The notes under the pieces were generated by a model. It saw only the letters and a program-made list of their open reading frames with translations. It was not told the origin of the DNA and ran no database searches. A program made the translations under genes and the position numbers. A stretch of 16,742 bases of DNA from UBA9732 sp003456855 (GTDB lineage Bacteria; Spirochaetota; Spirochaetia; Sphaerochaetales; Sphaerochaetaceae), in assembly GCA_946626785.1 (NCBI GenBank), contig CAMOUY010000046.1, forward strand, positions 1-16,742, given 5' to 3'. Position 1 is the first letter of the stretch, and every line of letters begins with the position of its first letter. Below, one piece after another: positions 14,350-16,742 of the stretch.

Positions 14350-14374
14350 CTCAGACATCCAAATGGAGGAGAAC

Positions 14375-15133
14375 ATGTCAGTAATCGAAATGCTCAACAG
14401 TGGGTTCATGTATCTTGTCTGCGGTGGGATAGTTCTGTTCGTCGCGATCATGTGCGTTGTCTTCATGGTACGTGCATGGAAGGCCGGCAAGGCAATAGGC
14501 ATGGATACTGCAAAGCTCAGGAAGGCAATCACTTCCAGTGCAGCCTTCTCTGTTCTTCCAAGCGTCGGTATTCTGCTTGGAGTCATTGCCCTGGCGGGCT
14601 CGATGGGAATTCCTTGGCCATGGCTCAGACTCTCGGTCATCGGAGCCCTCCACTACGAGACAACAGTGGCCCAGGGAGCTGCGGAGCAACTTGGTGTAAG
14701 TCCACTGTCTGCAGAGACAATGACAACCCAAGCCTTTGCGACAATAGCGCTTTTGATGTGCATCTGCATAATGTGGGGCATGATACTGACAACAATTTTC
14801 TCCAAGAGGTACCTTGGCAGACTCAAGGGCGGAAAGAAGCAGCTTTCTTCTTCAACAGAGAAGAAAGGTGGTTTCGGCGACATAGCAATGACAGCCATGT
14901 TCATTGGAATGTGCAGTGCCTACATAGGTTCTTACATAGGTGACTTCATCTCTGGAAAGGGTCTCTTCACCTTTGCTGGGAGCCTGACCCCAATCATCAC
15001 TGCAGCTGTGGCTGCGCTTGCAATGGCCCTGCTCTCCTGGCTCTCGAAGAAGAAGGGCATGCAATGGCTGGAGAGCTTCTCGCTTGCAGGTTCGATGCTG
15101 ATAGGAATGGCAGCTGCCATCATGGTAGGTTAA
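14375..15133 (+). CDS. DUF5058 family membrane protein
   Basis: The start is ATG 14375 (MSVIEMLNSGFMYLVCGG), preceded by TGGAGGAG (14364-14371); longer frames from 14321 would begin upstream of the promoter -10. The 252-aa protein has about six transmembrane helices (10-32, 55-77, 118-141, 170-190, 202-222, 232-250). A conserved-looking segment runs from LPSVGILLGVIAL through GSMGIPWPWLRLSVIGALHYE (61-95), and a basic cytoplasmic loop lies around 145-165. The pattern matches the DUF5058 family as I know it, which has no characterised function. It is the first of three tightly packed genes with another membrane protein and an M20 peptidase, so a transport role for a peptide or acyl-amino-acid is a reasonable inference. 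Confidence 0.8.
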   Translation: MSVIEMLNSGFMYLVCGGIVLFVAIMCVVFMVRAWKAGKAIGMDTAKLRKAITSSAAFSVLPSVGILLGVIALAGSMGIPWPWLRLSVIGALHYETTVAQGAAEQLGVSPLSAETMTTQAFATIALLMCICIMWGMILTTIFSKRYLGRLKGGKKQLSSSTEKKGGFGDIAMTAMFIGMCSAYIGSYIGDFISGKGLFTFAGSLTPIITAAVAALAMALLSWLSKKKGMQWLESFSLAGSMLIGMAAAIMVG

Positions 15134-15144
15134 GGAGGTGGAAC

Positions 15145-15819
15145 ATGGAAAAAGACAGATATCTTGAAAAGTATGAACATGACACCCATATTATTGGAAG
15201 GGTCACCTCCATCGTCACTCTGATTCTGCTTCTTGGATCCCCCTTCGTCATAGGTGCTTATTTGGGGTCCATGCCTAAGTTCAGCGCCCTTGGAAAGGGC
15301 TTCCTTTCGGTTGGCCTTGTCTGGACGATCTCAAGTGTTGTCGAGTTCCTGGTCTATACACCAATGCTGGGTGCTGGTGGAAGCTATCTTGCCTTCATAA
15401 CCGGAAACCTGATCAACATGAAGATCCCATGTGCCATGAACGCAAAGGACCTGGTAGGTGCAAAGAGCGGCACGGCTGAGAACGAGATCATTTCAACCCT
15501 GTCAATCGCGACATCATCCCTTGTCACAATCGCGATCCTGGCCATCGGTGTTCTGCTGCTCACTCCACTGAAGCCGGTTCTTCAGAGTCCCACCCTTCAG
15601 CCGGCATTCAACAACGTGGTTCCTGCACTCTTCGGAGCAATGGCCTTCAAGTACTTCAGAAAGGACATCAGACTGGCGATCATACCGCTTGCTGCAATGA
15701 TCCTTCTGTTCATATTCGTTCCATCACTGACATCCTCCACAAGCATGATGATTCTGCCTGCAGGTGCAATTGCAATAGCTCTGGCCTGGTTCAAGTTCAA
15801 GAAGGGGGCTTCAAAGTGA
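15145..15819 (+). CDS. Multi-pass membrane protein, partner of DUF5058
   Basis: ATG 15145 follows AAGGAGGTG (15132-15140) by 4-6 nt and lies 11 nt after the DUF5058 stop. The 224-aa product has a short charged N-terminus and about six hydrophobic segments (20-42, 52-88 as a pair, 113-140, 157-170, 176-194, 200-216). A polar motif inside the membrane part, LGAGGSYLAFITGNLINMKIPCAMNA (75-100), is the most distinctive stretch and could line a substrate path. I do not recognise a named family. Its size and tight linkage suggest that it forms one complex with the DUF5058 protein. Its stop overlaps the GTG start of the peptidase gene (GTGA), so all three are coupled. Confidence 0.85.
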   Translation: MEKDRYLEKYEHDTHIIGRVTSIVTLILLLGSPFVIGAYLGSMPKFSALGKGFLSVGLVWTISSVVEFLVYTPMLGAGGSYLAFITGNLINMKIPCAMNAKDLVGAKSGTAENEIISTLSIATSSLVTIAILAIGVLLLTPLKPVLQSPTLQPAFNNVVPALFGAMAFKYFRKDIRLAIIPLAAMILLFIFVPSLTSSTSMMILPAGAIAIALAWFKFKKGASK

Positions 15820-16742
15820 TTGTTCTCTGGTTATTCCTCTGCATCCCCCTTTTGGTTCTGGGACTTCTACTGATTGCAGTGATTAAGACTTTACTGACTC
15901 CGTCAAAGAAGTCCGACTACGTACCGAATCCTGATCCTGAAAGGGCGACGGAATATGGAAAGAAGCTTTCGGAGATGGTCAAATACGAAACGGTTTCAAT
16001 ACCTGGCATAGACCAGAGAGAGCTTTTTCTGGGATTTCATAAAGTTCTGGAGACATTGTTTCCCCTTGTGCACAAGAACCTTGAGAAGACCGAGATCGAC
16101 GGGAATCTTCTGTTTTACTGGAAGGGGAAATCAGACAAGAAGCCTCTTGTCCTGATGAGCCATCAGGACGTGGTCCCTGCAGAGGGGACATGGAAGCACC
16201 CTCCCTTCTCCGGGGAGATACTCGACGGCTATGTCTGGGGAAGAGGAACCTCTGACACCAAGTGCTCGGTGATGGCTTTCTTCCAGGCAGTTGAAGAGCT
16301 GCTGAAGGAAGGCTATGTCCCTGAGAACGATGTCTACCTCTCCTCTTCCTGTACAGAGGAGGTTAACGGCGATGGTTGCCCGAAACTTGTAGCAGAACTC
16401 GAGAGAAGAGGTGTCAGACCCTACCTTGTCTGTGATGAAGGTGGCGGAATAATCACAGAACCTGTCGGAGGCATTCCGGGGAATTTCGCAATGGTTGGTG
16501 TGTTCGAGAAAGGAAAGGCCGATCTCAAGTTCACTGCACACTCGAACGGAGGCCATTCAAGCGCCCCGAAAAAGCATTCACCTCTGGCAAGGATCAGTGA
16601 CTTCATCTCCGAATTCGAGCATGGACAGCCGTTCAAGAGAAAGATGCCGAAGGAAGTGGCTGCGATGTTCAGGACCCTGGCTCCATATGCCAGCTTCCCT
16701 CTAAAGCTGGTATTCGGAAACCTTTGGCTGTTCAAACCGATT
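15816..16742 (+). CDS. M20-family metallopeptidase, membrane-anchored, 3' end beyond the window
   Basis: GTG at 15816 overlaps the preceding stop (GTGA), and 309 codons run to the window edge without a stop. An N-terminal hydrophobic helix (about 2-27) anchors or exports the protein. The catalytic domain follows the M20 pattern: MSHQDVVP with zinc ligand His116 and Asp118, GRGTSDTKC with bridging Asp147, CTEEVNGDG with catalytic Glu181 and ligand Glu182, and LVCDEGGG with Asp207. The dimerisation domain begins at about 222 and holds HSNGGHSSAP (242-251). The closest layout I recognise is the carboxypeptidase S / PM20D1 type, which cleaves peptides or N-acyl amino acids. The last zinc-binding histidine lies outside the window. 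If the catalytic domain faces the periplasm it may supply substrate to the two membrane proteins; orientation is not proven. Confidence 0.9.
   Translation, partial: MIVLWLFLCIPLLVLGLLLIAVIKTLLTPSKKSDYVPNPDPERATEYGKKLSEMVKYETVSIPGIDQRELFLGFHKVLETLFPLVHKNLEKTEIDGNLLFYWKGKSDKKPLVLMSHQDVVPAEGTWKHPPFSGEILDGYVWGRGTSDTKCSVMAFFQAVEELLKEGYVPENDVYLSSSCTEEVNGDGCPKLVAELERRGVRPYLVCDEGGGIITEPVGGIPGNFAMVGVFEKGKADLKFTAHSNGGHSSAPKKHSPLARISDFISEFEHGQPFKRKMPKEVAAMFRTLAPYASFPLKLVFGNLWLFKPI

Noticed and set aside
14321..14374. 18-residue extension of the DUF5058 protein from ATG 14321
   Set aside because: It starts upstream of the TATAAT at 14344 and lacks a Shine-Dalgarno, whereas ATG 14375 has GGAGGAG; the intermediate ATG at 14363 overlaps that Shine-Dalgarno.
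15064..15144. 27-residue extension of the second membrane protein from 15064
   Set aside because: It would overlap the DUF5058 gene by 70 nt; ATG 15145 directly follows AAGGAGGTG.
1..16742. CRISPR array, insertion sequence, prophage or integrase
   Set aside because: No regularly spaced direct repeats, transposase motifs, terminal inverted repeats or phage genes were seen; both tRNA genes are intact with no duplicated 3' ends.

Overview
Composition (about 50% GC, arginine codons mainly AGA/AGG) and gene content suggest a spirochaete, perhaps in or near Sphaerochaetaceae. The pointers are a RarA ATPase fused to a C-terminal methyltransferase-like domain, a BI-1 protein, MgtC, a DUF5058 membrane protein, and a CUT1 sugar ABC operon with LacI and MalQ. 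The taxon is an inference; no rRNA or other marker gene is present.

Region 1 (1-6518, housekeeping): the 5' end of topB leaves the window on the minus strand. A 55-aa two-cluster ferredoxin that is too short for common ORF cut-offs follows on the plus strand, with a strong promoter and terminator. Then come xseA-xseB (exonuclease VII), a convergent BI-1 membrane protein gene, a divergent RluA-type pseudouridine synthase, a lipoprotein of unknown function, and the rarA fusion. Five genes here (topB, xseA, the BI-1 gene, the rluA-like gene and the lipoprotein gene) lack a usable Shine-Dalgarno. Each has a -10-like hexamer ending 6-8 nt before the ATG, which predicts leaderless mRNAs.

Region 2 (6519-8441): mgtC with an extended -10 promoter and an upstream 12-bp palindrome, then tRNA-His(GTG) and tRNA-Arg(TCG), each with its own promoter and terminator. 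A nucleotidyltransferase gene follows, broken by an apparent 2-bp loss in an AT repeat.

Region 3 (8428-14278, minus strand): a maltodextrin-type operon in the order binding protein, MalF-like, MalG-like, LacI regulator, MalQ. Its promoter has tandem 13-bp repeats with ACCGGT cores covering the -35 and spacer, so the cotranscribed LacI protein probably represses its own operon. No ABC ATPase is encoded, so a shared one elsewhere is likely.

Region 4 (14344-16742, plus strand, divergent from region 3): a tightly packed set of a DUF5058 membrane protein, a second multi-pass membrane protein and a membrane-anchored M20 metallopeptidase that starts with an overlapping GTG and runs off the window. 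This three-gene set, possibly a two-subunit permease coupled to a peptidase or acyl-amino-acid hydrolase, is the best candidate here for an undescribed system.
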